NCBI GenBank assembly: GCA_039925965.1
Contig: JBDSXW010000006.1
Location: forward strand, 124,001-188,000
DNA from: JAZKFT01 sp039925965
Lineage (GTDB): Bacteria > Bacteroidota > Bacteroidia > Chitinophagales > Chitinophagaceae
Direction: 5' to 3'
DNA: 64,000 nucleotides
The notes beneath the pieces were generated by a model, which saw nothing but the letters and a program-made list of their open reading frames with translations, made no database searches and was not told where the DNA came from. Shown in pieces: positions 28,508 through 37,690 of this stretch. The translations under genes were made by a program, and so were the position numbers. The first letter of the stretch is position 1, and every line of letters starts with the position of its first letter.

Positions 28508-28551
28508 GTCGCAAGTCTGCAAAACCTTTTTTGAAAATTGAAGGTAACCCA

Positions 28552-31308
28552 ATGGATAAAACCATTAAAAAAAATGGTATGAAAAGTTTAAATATTAAGC
28601 GTAGAGACTTTATTAAAGCTTCATCCATATTTACGATTGGTACGTTTATGGCCGATAACAGTTTAGCCAAAATCTTAGAAAGTAAAGAGGATATTTTTTT
28701 ATTGATTTTACCGGATGATAAACTCACAAACACCCCACCTGTTGATTGGGCGATTGCAGAATTAAAAAAAGCATTGGCAGCCAAATATGCCAGCCTTAGC
28801 ATCATCAATAAAATAGAACAGGCCGGTGATTTCTGTATTGTTCTTGGTGGTTTGAATTCCGAATTTTCGCAAAGAATTTTAAAGCAGGAAAAAATTGTAG
28901 CATTTACAAATCCTGAGTCGCTTTGCATAGCTCAAAGTAAAATAGACGGGAAAAATATTTTATTGGTAACCGGCGCAGATAAAGCAGGGCTGGTGTACTC
29001 AATAACAGAACTAGCCGACCGTATTAAATGTTTAAAAACAAACCGGCAAGCATTAGAATTTACAGAACCTGTTATTGAAAAGCCTCATAGCAAAACCAGA
29101 AGTGTGTTGCGCAATTTCTCTTCTGAATTGGAAGATAAGGTTTGGTTTTATGATAAAAAGTATTGGATAGATTATTTCGATTTATTGGTTTATTCCCGCA
29201 TTAACCGGTTTAATTTTTCTACTGGTATGGCTTATAACAGTGTGCAAAATATTACTGATGGATACATGGTTTTTCCTTATCCTTTTTTTGTAGATGTACC
29301 AGGTTACCAGGTAAAGGCTAAAGGACTATCGCCGGAAGAAAGAAAAAAAAATCTTGAGATTTTAAAATTTATTGGAACCGAAACTGCAAAGCGATGCATA
29401 CAGTTTCAGTTTGGAATTTGGACATTGGCTTATGATTGGGATCAAGGGCCGGTTTCAAAAAGAAGTCCGGATGCTACTTATAAAACCGAAGGATTAACAG
29501 GTGAAACGCATCCGGATTACTGTCGGGATGCATTAGTTATTTTATTAAAAGAAGTACCACAGATTAGTGGACTTACTTTTCGGGTGCATGAAGAAAGTGG
29601 AATTGCACAAGGCAGTAAAGATTTTTGGCAGGTACAATTTAGTGCCCTTACCAATTGTGGCAGAAAAGTAGAAATTGATATGCATGCCAAAAATTTGGAG
29701 GCACGTACATTGCAGACTGCCATTGATACCGGACAACCTATAGTTGTAAGCCCCAAATTTTGTGGCGAACACTTGGGCTTGCCATACCACCAGGCTTCCA
29801 TCCGGGATTTCGAAATGGTTGATACTGATAAATTGGAGGATACAGGTAAAGGCTTGTTGGTTGGCAACAGGAAATTTACCCGTTATGGCTATGCCGATTT
29901 TTTATCAGATAACCGCAACTGGAACATCGTTTACAGGATATGGCCCGGCACACAAAGATTTTTATTGAGTGGAGACCCAACTTTTTTTGCAGGGTATGGG
30001 CGTATTGCTGATTTCTGCGGAGCCGATGGTTTTGAATTGTGCGAACCATTAAGTTTTAAAGGCCGCAGAGGCACTGGCGCAACAGGTGGAAGATGCGGTT
30101 ATATTGACCAAACCCTAAATCCTCGTTGCGATTTTGAAAAGTATAATTATTTCTACCGAACCTGGGGTAGGTTGGCTTACAACCCTGTTTCTAAAGCAGA
30201 GGTATGGCAACGGTCTTTAAATTATGATTTTGGTAAAGCTGCCGACTTCGTAAAAAACGCTTTAGCAGAAGTAACGGGAATATTGCCACTTTTTTATACT
30301 GCCCATGCAGTTTCTGCAGATTGCGCAACTTACCTCCCGGAACTTTACAGAAATAGTTTTATAGCCAAAGATTCAGACTGGCCCAATGATGCTGCAATAC
30401 CAAAAACTTTTGGTAACACAAGTGCTGTAGACCCTCAACTTTTCCAGTCTCCAAACCAATGTGCCGAATCATTGTTAAACGGAGAAATTACAGGAAAATA
30501 TACACCTGTAGAGGTTGCGCAGTGGTTGGATAATATGGCAAAGTCTGCATCAAAAAACATTCAAGAAGCAAAAGCTATCCTTGGGTTGAGCACCAGGCAA
30601 TCCAAATTTAAAAGGGTAGAAGAAGATGTTTTAATCCTGATTGGGATGGCTCATTTTTTTGCGGCAAAATTTAGATGCGGTGTTTTATGGAGAATTTACA
30701 CCATTTCAGGAGATAAGGTGGCTGGTGAAAAAGGGATCGAATTTTATGAAAGTGGACGCAATATTTGGGCTGACATGGCCAAAAGAGCTTTGGGCATTTA
30801 CCGGACCGATATTTCTTACGGTCCAGGTGGCCATTGGAATGACCGTATTCCTTCCTTTGACGAAGACATTGCAGATTTAAAATCTCAGATAAAATGCGAC
30901 ATTATTCCAGCGAATACATTTGATATAACGCTGATAAATAGAGCCGTAGAAAAAGTCATCTCTACTCCTCAAAAGCCAATTGTTAAAGTAGTGCATCAAC
31001 CAGCAACCCATTTTGAACATGGTAAGTGTTTACCGATTAGTATAGTAGTAACGGAAAAACCCAATAAAGTAAGTTTGTATTACAGACATGTAAACCAAGC
31101 GGACCGTTGGAGAACTGTTGAATTAATTGCTAATAAATTGACTTTTAGTGGCGAAATTCCATCAGGCTATACCGATCATCGTTTCCCTTTACAATACTAT
31201 TTTGAGATTGAATTATCCCCAACTTTAGCCGTATTGCATCCGACGTTAGTAAATAATTTGGCAACAGTCCCTTATTATACTATTCAAGCTAAACCGAAAA
31301 AAATCTAA
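28552..31308 (+). CDS. Tat-exported putative glycoside hydrolase with alpha-glucuronidase-like N-domain
   Basis: The protein has about 918 residues from the ATG at 28552; ATG 28579 is also possible. Both keep the twin-arginine signal KRRDFIKASS. An earlier start at 28459 would overlap the previous gene. Residues ~30 to 180 resemble the alpha/beta domain preceding GH20/GH67/GH115 barrels (NILLVTGADKAGLVYSITEL). The central part looks barrel-like (RINRFNFSTGM, FRVHEESGIAQ, FELCEPLSFKGRRG), and the end is a beta domain (VSLYYRHVNQADRWR). It may remove glucuronate or another acidic side sugar, but no known family was recognised with certainty. It ends directly against the next gene, with TAA followed by ATG. 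Confidence 0.6.
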   Translation: MDKTIKKNGMKSLNIKRRDFIKASSIFTIGTFMADNSLAKILESKEDIFLLILPDDKLTNTPPVDWAIAELKKALAAKYASLSIINKIEQAGDFCIVLGGLNSEFSQRILKQEKIVAFTNPESLCIAQSKIDGKNILLVTGADKAGLVYSITELADRIKCLKTNRQALEFTEPVIEKPHSKTRSVLRNFSSELEDKVWFYDKKYWIDYFDLLVYSRINRFNFSTGMAYNSVQNITDGYMVFPYPFFVDVPGYQVKAKGLSPEERKKNLEILKFIGTETAKRCIQFQFGIWTLAYDWDQGPVSKRSPDATYKTEGLTGETHPDYCRDALVILLKEVPQISGLTFRVHEESGIAQGSKDFWQVQFSALTNCGRKVEIDMHAKNLEARTLQTAIDTGQPIVVSPKFCGEHLGLPYHQASIRDFEMVDTDKLEDTGKGLLVGNRKFTRYGYADFLSDNRNWNIVYRIWPGTQRFLLSGDPTFFAGYGRIADFCGADGFELCEPLSFKGRRGTGATGGRCGYIDQTLNPRCDFEKYNYFYRTWGRLAYNPVSKAEVWQRSLNYDFGKAADFVKNALAEVTGILPLFYTAHAVSADCATYLPELYRNSFIAKDSDWPNDAAIPKTFGNTSAVDPQLFQSPNQCAESLLNGEITGKYTPVEVAQWLDNMAKSASKNIQEAKAILGLSTRQSKFKRVEEDVLILIGMAHFFAAKFRCGVLWRIYTISGDKVAGEKGIEFYESGRNIWADMAKRALGIYRTDISYGPGGHWNDRIPSFDEDIADLKSQIKCDIIPANTFDITLINRAVEKVISTPQKPIVKVVHQPATHFEHGKCLPISIVVTEKPNKVSLYYRHVNQADRWRTVELIANKLTFSGEIPSGYTDHRFPLQYYFEIELSPTLAVLHPTLVNNLATVPYYTIQAKPKKI

Positions 31309-32910
31309 ATGGAACAAAATATTAAAAATATAAATCAACTTAAACCAATAAAAAAGATAAAATTGAAATATTACTTTCTAACCGCTGTATTGATAGGTAG
31401 CATGCTTTCATCGTTTGCGAGTGATAGAAGATTAAAAATTCTGGTGTTTACCAAAACTGTTGAGTTTAGGCATAAATCGATTCCTAAAGGGATTGAAACA
31501 TTTAAAAAATTAGCCTTAGAAAATAATTGGGACATCGACTATTCTGATGATGCTTCTAAATTCGATAGTACATTATTTCAATATGATGTTTTGGTTTTTT
31601 TGAGTACTACCGGCGATATACTCAACGATACCCAGCAGCAATTTCTTAAAGATTATATTGCAAGGGGGAAGGGATTTGTTGGCATACATGCAGCAACAGA
31701 CACAGAACATGGCTGGCCATGGTATGCCAAAATGATAGGTGCAGAATTTAGCAAACATCCGAAACATCAAAATGCAGTAGTAAAATCTACCAATTTGTAC
31801 AATGCATTTTATGGTAAAGATTATAAAACCAGAACTGTTTTTGACGAATGGTATAACTTTAAAGAGCCTGTAAAGCCATATGTAAATGTGTTAAGCTATG
31901 TTGATGAAACTTCCTATGAAGGAGGCGAAATGAACGGAAACCACCCTATCACATGGTATCATCATTTTGATGGCGGGCGGATTTTTTATACAGGAATGGG
32001 CCACATGGATGATCAATTTGACGATGCGATTTTTTTGAACGAACTGATAGTAGGCGTTAAATGGGCTGGCGGTTTAATCAACGACCCTGCGCCAGCAAAA
32101 AAATTGACTAACCTTCTTACAGATAACCTAAATGATAATTGGGTTGCATTTATGGGCGTACCACATGGCAGCGTAAAAGATTTGCCAGGAGTGGACTTAA
32201 AAAGTGATGGAAAAATTGGCGTTCCGCTTGGGTTAAGCAATGACATCAAGCAGGTTTTTAAAATGGAAAAAGACGGTGATGAAAACGTATTGCATATTTC
32301 AGGAGAAATATTTGGCGGATTGACTTCTAAACTTGAATATGAAAATTATCATTTGAGGGTGCAGTTTAAATGGGGAGATAAAATATGGGAGCCAAGACTG
32401 GCACACCCCAAGGACAACGGTATTCTCTATCATGCTAATGGCTCTTACACAACTTTCTGGAATGTGTGGATGCAGTCGAGTGAATTTCAGGTGCAGCGAC
32501 ATGATATGGGAGATTTTTATGCATTGGGTGGCGTAAAGGCCAGTATCGCCCTGGCGCCCGTAAATGACGGAACGGAAGTGGGATACAAAAAAGGGGCTAC
32601 AAAAGCCGACGTAACAACCGGAAGTGAAGCGCCTTACAATCACGCAAAGCGATCAATAGATAGTGAAAAGCCCGAAGGCAAATGGAACACATTGGATTTA
32701 TACTGTTTAGGCAATAAAAGTGTGTACGTGGTAAACGGAAAAGTGGTGATGGTTTTAGAAAATCTCATGCGGCTGAATGCGGAAAAGGAATGGGTAATTG
32801 CAAACAAAGGACTAATCCAAATTCAATCAGAAGGAGCAGAAGCATATTATAAAAATATACAGATAGAAACAATTAGCCAGTTTCCAAAACATGTGAGGAA
32901 ACAATTTTAA
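31309..32910 (+). CDS. ThuA-domain and DUF1080-domain fusion protein
   Basis: The protein has 533 residues and a membrane or signal segment (YYFLTAVLIGSMLSSF). Residues ~40 to 260 form a ThuA-like glutamine-amidotransferase-fold domain: ILVFTKTVEFRHKSIP, LVFLSTTGDILND, GFVGIHAATDTE, HPITWYHHFDGGRIFYTGMGH. Residues ~275 to 530 form a DUF1080 lectin-like domain (LKYE/LRVQFKWGDKIWEPR, NGILYHANG, GLIQIQSEGAEAYYKNIQIE). ThuA proteins are linked to oxidised disaccharide metabolism, and DUF1080 to keto-glycoside cleavage, so the fusion may process an oxidised oligosaccharide (inference). The start codon abuts the stop of the gene before it. Confidence 0.82.
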   Translation: MEQNIKNINQLKPIKKIKLKYYFLTAVLIGSMLSSFASDRRLKILVFTKTVEFRHKSIPKGIETFKKLALENNWDIDYSDDASKFDSTLFQYDVLVFLSTTGDILNDTQQQFLKDYIARGKGFVGIHAATDTEHGWPWYAKMIGAEFSKHPKHQNAVVKSTNLYNAFYGKDYKTRTVFDEWYNFKEPVKPYVNVLSYVDETSYEGGEMNGNHPITWYHHFDGGRIFYTGMGHMDDQFDDAIFLNELIVGVKWAGGLINDPAPAKKLTNLLTDNLNDNWVAFMGVPHGSVKDLPGVDLKSDGKIGVPLGLSNDIKQVFKMEKDGDENVLHISGEIFGGLTSKLEYENYHLRVQFKWGDKIWEPRLAHPKDNGILYHANGSYTTFWNVWMQSSEFQVQRHDMGDFYALGGVKASIALAPVNDGTEVGYKKGATKADVTTGSEAPYNHAKRSIDSEKPEGKWNTLDLYCLGNKSVYVVNGKVVMVLENLMRLNAEKEWVIANKGLIQIQSEGAEAYYKNIQIETISQFPKHVRKQF

Positions 32911-32929
32911 AATTTTTTATCCTGAAAGC

Positions 32930-34411
32930 ATGAAAGAATTAAAACTAAAAAATAAAGTCCTTTTTCTACTTCTAGTTGGCCACTTTTTCGCTTCGGCACA
33001 AAAAAAGCCTAATGTAATTTTTATTGTGGTGGATGATTTGCGCACAGACTTAGGATGCTATGGCAACACGCAGATTAAAACGCCTAACCTTGATAAATTT
33101 GCGTCCCAAAGTTTAAGGTTTAGAAAAGCATATTGCCAGCAAGCTGTTTGCGGTCCGTCAAGGGCTAGCATGCTCACAGGGCAATTTCCTGAGAGTATAA
33201 ACATTTTTGATTTGCAGCATCCCGTCCGTAAATATTATCCCAACCTTCCCACCATTTCAAGCTTGTTTAAAGATGCAGGTTACAAAACAATTTCGGTTGG
33301 AAAGGTTTTCCATAACCCTACGGATGATAAGGAAAATTGGGAGTATCTCGACTCACAGAAGCCACGTTCCATGTATCTGGGAGCAGATACTTATAAAAAC
33401 ATTGCATCTAAAAAAGAAGAACTCCGGAAGACCGATCCCGCGCTGGCAGATTTATATCGTGGGCCTACCACTGAAGGGGCAGATGTTGCAGACAGCGCTT
33501 ATGATGATTTTAAAAGCGTGGATAAAGCCATATCTGAGCTGAAAAAGGCTAAAGATGCACCTTTCTTACTTTGCCTCGGTATTTATAAACCACACTTGCC
33601 TTTTGTAGCACCTAAAAAATACTGGGATTTGTACAACAGAAATGGAATTGCAAAACCCGTAAAAGCAACGCCCGCGGGTGCATCAATGTTTGCAGGCATT
33701 GGTTGGAAAGAGTTAGAGCATTACGCTGATGTACCCGATGAAACTAAAATTGCTGAGGAAAAAGCCATGGAATTAAAAAATGGATATTATGCTTGTGTAA
33801 GTTTTATCGATGAACAGATTGGTAGGTTTTTAAAAGAAGTCAAAAATTTAGGTCTGGATGAAAACACTATCATCGTTTTCACAAGTGACCATGGATGGAA
33901 ATTGGGTGAATACGGCTTATGGGCAAAGCATACCAATTATGAGGTTGATACACATGTGCCTATGATGATAAAAACGCCTGAAATGAAAATAGGTACGGTT
34001 TCTAATTCCGTAGTTCAAAATGTGGATATATTACCAACCCTGGTCGATTTATGCAAACTTAAAGTTACACTGATGGATGGTGTAAGTTATGCTCAGTTAA
34101 CCAAAAATCCCAATGCTAAAATACACGATTGCGCGTTTAGCCAGTTCCCAAGAGAAAATGGTGTAATGGGTTATAGTTTAACGGATGGCAATTATAGATA
34201 TACAGTGTGGACAGATTGGGCAACGAAAAAGCCAATAGAAACCGAATTATATGACCATAGAAAAACAGATATAGCTAAAATAAACCTGCACGGGAAAAAA
34301 GAATACGCAGCCATGGAAGCCAAATTTGCCAAAACCTTAAAAGATTTGAATCCCCATTTTAAAAATCTGGCGAATACCAACGAGCCTAAACCCGACATTA
34401 TTTTTCAATAA
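32930..34411 (+). CDS. Iduronate-2-sulfatase-like S1 sulfatase, copy 1
   Basis: The protein has 493 residues with a signal peptide ending near FASAQ. Family marks: KKPNVIFIVVDDLRTDLGCYG with the metal-binding Asp residues, AVCGPSRASMLTG with the formylglycine Cys74, VFTSDHGWKLGEYGLWAKHTNYE, and PMMIKTP. The arrangement matches the S1_7 type that includes iduronate-2-sulfatases. It is a close paralogue of the next gene, 33 bp downstream, and both share QQAVCGPSRAS and LGEYGLW segments. It likely acts on the uronate-linked or rhamnose sulfate of the glycan. Confidence 0.9.
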   Translation: MKELKLKNKVLFLLLVGHFFASAQKKPNVIFIVVDDLRTDLGCYGNTQIKTPNLDKFASQSLRFRKAYCQQAVCGPSRASMLTGQFPESINIFDLQHPVRKYYPNLPTISSLFKDAGYKTISVGKVFHNPTDDKENWEYLDSQKPRSMYLGADTYKNIASKKEELRKTDPALADLYRGPTTEGADVADSAYDDFKSVDKAISELKKAKDAPFLLCLGIYKPHLPFVAPKKYWDLYNRNGIAKPVKATPAGASMFAGIGWKELEHYADVPDETKIAEEKAMELKNGYYACVSFIDEQIGRFLKEVKNLGLDENTIIVFTSDHGWKLGEYGLWAKHTNYEVDTHVPMMIKTPEMKIGTVSNSVVQNVDILPTLVDLCKLKVTLMDGVSYAQLTKNPNAKIHDCAFSQFPRENGVMGYSLTDGNYRYTVWTDWATKKPIETELYDHRKTDIAKINLHGKKEYAAMEAKFAKTLKDLNPHFKNLANTNEPKPDIIFQ

Positions 34412-34444
34412 AAAGTAAGTTCTTTAACCATAAATACTTTTACT

Positions 34445-35842
34445 ATGAAACAGCTTTTATTTATCCTTTATGTACTGATTGGTGTATCCGCTTTGGGACA
34501 AAAAAAGCCCAATGTAATTTTCATCATTGTCGACGATTTACGTACAGATCTAAATTGCTATGGCAACAAGCAAATTATATCGCCTAACCTGGATAAGCTG
34601 GCCGCGGAAAGTTTAAAGTTTAATAAAGCATATTGTCAGCAGGCAGTTTGCGGGCCATCAAGAGCAAGCTTTATGACAGGGCAATTTCCGGAAAAGACAG
34701 GTGTATTAAATATAAAAACTCCTTTTAGGAAAAACAATCCTACAATGGCATCCATGCCAATGCTTTTTAAAGAAGCTGGTTATAAAACCATCAGTGTTGG
34801 TAAGGTATATCATATTAGAACTGAGGATGAAGAATATTGGTCATACTTATCTTTAAGAAAAACAGCCGGATATGTTGATCCTAAGACGAAATCTTCAATT
34901 TCCGATAAAGCTGTTGATGACGAAAGTTTACGTGGCCCCCCTGTGGAATACGCTGATATGCCTGATAAAGTTTACGATGACTATATCGCTGTTGATGAGG
35001 CTTTAAACCAATTAAAAGAAACCAACGGGAAACCTTTTTTACTTTGCCTTGGCATAGCAAAACCTCATTTGCCATTTGTTGCTCCAAAAAAATATTGGGA
35101 TTTGTACGATAGAAAAGAGATTGCTACACCCAATGCGACACCCCCAATAGATGCTTCCACTTATGCTGGTACAAATTGGGGCGAGTTACGTCAATATGCT
35201 GGGATGCCCCAAGGTAAAACACCTTTAACCATAGACCAGGCGATGGAATTAAAGCATGGCTATTATGCTTGTGTAAGTTTTATTGATGCTCAAATTGGTC
35301 GTTTCTTAGATGAAGTGCATAAAATGGGAATGGATAAAAACACCGTTATCGTTTTTGTATCGGACCATGGTTGGAAACTGGGTGAATACGGCCTGTGGAC
35401 AAAACACACCAATTATGAATTAGACACCCATGTGCCTATGATTATTAAAACACCAGCTATGAAAACTGGTTCTGTAACTAACTCTATTGTACAAAGCGCA
35501 GATATTTTACCCACATTGGTAGAACTATGTAAGCTAAGGGTTACACCTATGGAAGGGAAAAGTTATGCGAAATTGTTAGGTGATCAGGATGTTAAGATTC
35601 ATGATTTTGCCTTTAGCCTTTTTCCACGTCCAGGAGTGATGGGCTACAGCTTAACAGATGGCAATTATCGTTACACCCGCTGGGTAAATGATAAAACGCA
35701 TCAAACGATAGATGAAGAATTTTATGACCATACTAAATCTGATATCGCTACGAGGAATCTTCATAACGATGCTAATTTTAAAACTATTGAAGAGAAATTT
35801 TCGACGGCGATGGATAAGCTGCGGCCAGTTATTAATCAATAG
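34445..35842 (+). CDS. Iduronate-2-sulfatase-like S1 sulfatase, copy 2
   Basis: The protein has 465 residues with a signal peptide (GVSALGQ). KKPNVIFIIVDDLRTDLNCYG, AVCGPSRASFMTG (formylglycine site Cys69) and VSDHGWKLGEYGLWTKHTNYE align almost column for column with the upstream sulfatase. They differ around residues 85 to 180, where the substrate loops lie. This looks like a tandem duplication followed by change of specificity. Last structural gene of the locus; the regulator starts 67 bp later. Confidence 0.9.
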   Translation: MKQLLFILYVLIGVSALGQKKPNVIFIIVDDLRTDLNCYGNKQIISPNLDKLAAESLKFNKAYCQQAVCGPSRASFMTGQFPEKTGVLNIKTPFRKNNPTMASMPMLFKEAGYKTISVGKVYHIRTEDEEYWSYLSLRKTAGYVDPKTKSSISDKAVDDESLRGPPVEYADMPDKVYDDYIAVDEALNQLKETNGKPFLLCLGIAKPHLPFVAPKKYWDLYDRKEIATPNATPPIDASTYAGTNWGELRQYAGMPQGKTPLTIDQAMELKHGYYACVSFIDAQIGRFLDEVHKMGMDKNTVIVFVSDHGWKLGEYGLWTKHTNYELDTHVPMIIKTPAMKTGSVTNSIVQSADILPTLVELCKLRVTPMEGKSYAKLLGDQDVKIHDFAFSLFPRPGVMGYSLTDGNYRYTRWVNDKTHQTIDEEFYDHTKSDIATRNLHNDANFKTIEEKFSTAMDKLRPVINQ

Positions 35843-35909
35843 TGAAATATGAAAATAAATTTTATTTTGCTTCTGTCCCTCGAAACCCTTACCACATATC
35901 ATTAAAAGC

Positions 35910-36920
35910 ATGAACGAATTAATCATCAAACGCAAAAGTAAAGAACCACTGTATCTGCAGATAGCAGCAGCTATCAGGCAACAGATAGAAAATGGTGTTC
36001 TTGACAAGGGTGCCATACTCCCATCGATAAATGTTTTCAGCAAGCAATATTTTGTAGCCCGGGATACCACCGAACGCGCATACCGGATGTTGAAGGAACA
36101 GGGATGGATAACTTCTGTTAAGGCCATAGGCTCCTTTGTAAGCGGAAAGGCAAAACAACAAGAACTAAAAGTATTGTTGGTTTTTAATAAACTAAGCTCT
36201 TTTAAGAAGATTATCTTTTACAGTTTTTTGGAAGCACTTGGTGATAGGGCAACGGTAGATTTAAAAATTCACCATTACAGCCCAACGCTTTTCAACGAGA
36301 TTATTCAAAGTGGCCTGGGGAATTATAATTACTATGTTATCATGCCTCACTTTGAAGTTTCGTTTTCTAAAACAGCGTACCTGAAAACGCTTGCATCGAT
36401 ACCAAAACACCAATTGGTATTATTGGATAGGGGCATTGATGAACTTCAGGATGTTAAGGGAGTGTTCCAGGATTTTATGGCCGACATTTACGCAGCATTG
36501 AATTTGCTAAAAGAGCGGTTTGAGCGATACAAAACCGTTGTTCTTATTTTTCCGGAGTTCAGCAATCATCCTACTGAAATAATTGAAGGCGTAAAGAATT
36601 TTTGTAAGCGATATAACAAAGCATTCAGGATTATTTCAAATGGTTCGCAGATTAAGTTGGCGCATAAGCAGGCCTACATTGTGATTGAAGACGACGACCT
36701 GGTGTCGCTGATAAAACGAATCAGAGCTTCTGAATTAGTGTTGGGGAAAGATGTCGGCGTACTTTCGTTTAATGAAACACCTTTAAAAGATTTACTGGAT
36801 ATTACCGTGGTAAGCACCGATTTTAAAGGGATGGGAAAAACAGCCGCTGAACTGCTTTTTAAGCCGCAATGTATTCAGGTAAAAAACCCTTTTCATGTAT
36901 ATCTGCGTTCCTCATTGTAG
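35910..36920 (+). CDS. GntR-family transcriptional regulator with LacI-like sensor domain
   Basis: The protein has 336 residues. Residues 8 to 77 form a GntR winged helix (EPLYLQIAAAIRQQIENG, ILPSINVFSKQYFVARDTTERAYRML, GWITSVKAIGSFV). The rest resembles a periplasmic-binding-protein-type effector domain (VLLVFNKLSSFKKIIFYSFLEAL, VVLIFPEFSNHP, DVGVLSFNETPLKDLLDITVVSTDF). It lies directly after the sulfatases on the same strand and is the only regulator seen in the locus, so it probably senses a monosaccharide end product such as rhamnose (inference) and controls the cluster. No operator can be assigned. Confidence 0.88.
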   Translation: MNELIIKRKSKEPLYLQIAAAIRQQIENGVLDKGAILPSINVFSKQYFVARDTTERAYRMLKEQGWITSVKAIGSFVSGKAKQQELKVLLVFNKLSSFKKIIFYSFLEALGDRATVDLKIHHYSPTLFNEIIQSGLGNYNYYVIMPHFEVSFSKTAYLKTLASIPKHQLVLLDRGIDELQDVKGVFQDFMADIYAALNLLKERFERYKTVVLIFPEFSNHPTEIIEGVKNFCKRYNKAFRIISNGSQIKLAHKQAYIVIEDDDLVSLIKRIRASELVLGKDVGVLSFNETPLKDLLDITVVSTDFKGMGKTAAELLFKPQCIQVKNPFHVYLRSSL

Positions 36921-37690
36921 GTTTGCATTCCGCAATACAAAACAATTATTCGATTTGCACCGGTTGAACGATAGAAGCGGTCAGTTTATATCTGGCCGAT
37001 TGAGGAGCGGGCACGAAAATTTATCTGTTCGATCAAAAAACCTGGCAAGGCATGCAAGTCGGAAATCGGCAACAGTTTGCGTAATTAAGATTTGCCGATG
37101 CGATCTGCAGCTGTTCCATGTAAACAAGATCTGTGGGGGTGTCTTTAGATTTTAGATCCCATATTATACTTTAGCAACTCACCAGTTTATTGTCCGTATA
37201 GTGCCGTTATTAGTAAGTGTTTCCATGATCGGCAGTACTACCTGTGCCAGGTTTGCTGCGGCTGCAAGCAATTCTTATTGTATCCTGATTAGTATTGAGG
37301 GATCAGAATTTATCCGCTACTTCTTCCATTTTTTCGAACGACTACTTCAGCTTTTTCTCAAATGTCTTTTGCGGGTGTCGCTCATTTGCTGTTGCTCCCG
37401 TTGCTCCTGCAAAGGTTTGACAAAAGGCAGTACAAAAGTGCTATGGGCCATGGCATAATGGTCTTTACTGTTCTGCGGACTTCCCACGCCGCTAAAATCG
37501 TAGCCGATGACGTCGACCGCTTACTCAAGGGAACCGCCCGCTCAGGAATTATGGAGTGCCGTTGGGTAATCTCACCATTGTTCCTTTTTTTGCGGCCATA
37601 GTTTTACTGCATGAAATAAACAACCTTGTTGTCCCAAAACCCGCATTATCATTTATTCTTACACAACCACACTTTAAAACAAATAACAAG
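36921..37690. other. Gene-free junction with possible decayed minus-strand coding
   Basis: No intact gene is seen. The plus-strand frames here have poor protein texture. On the minus strand one frame gives protein-like pieces such as DVIGYDFSGVGSPQNSKDHY (near 37.5 kb) and LAQVVLPIMETLTNNGTI (near 37.2 kb) separated by several stops, suggesting an old gene relic. The AT-rich locus to the left meets GC-richer sequence to the right within this stretch. Confidence 0.35.

Noticed and set aside
28459..28551. Earlier start for the Tat-exported enzyme
   Set aside because: It would overlap the previous gene and place the twin-arginine signal far from the N-terminus.
36895..37601. Three short plus-strand frames after the GntR gene
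   Set aside because: Poor amino-acid texture with no domain; the minus strand looks more like a relic.
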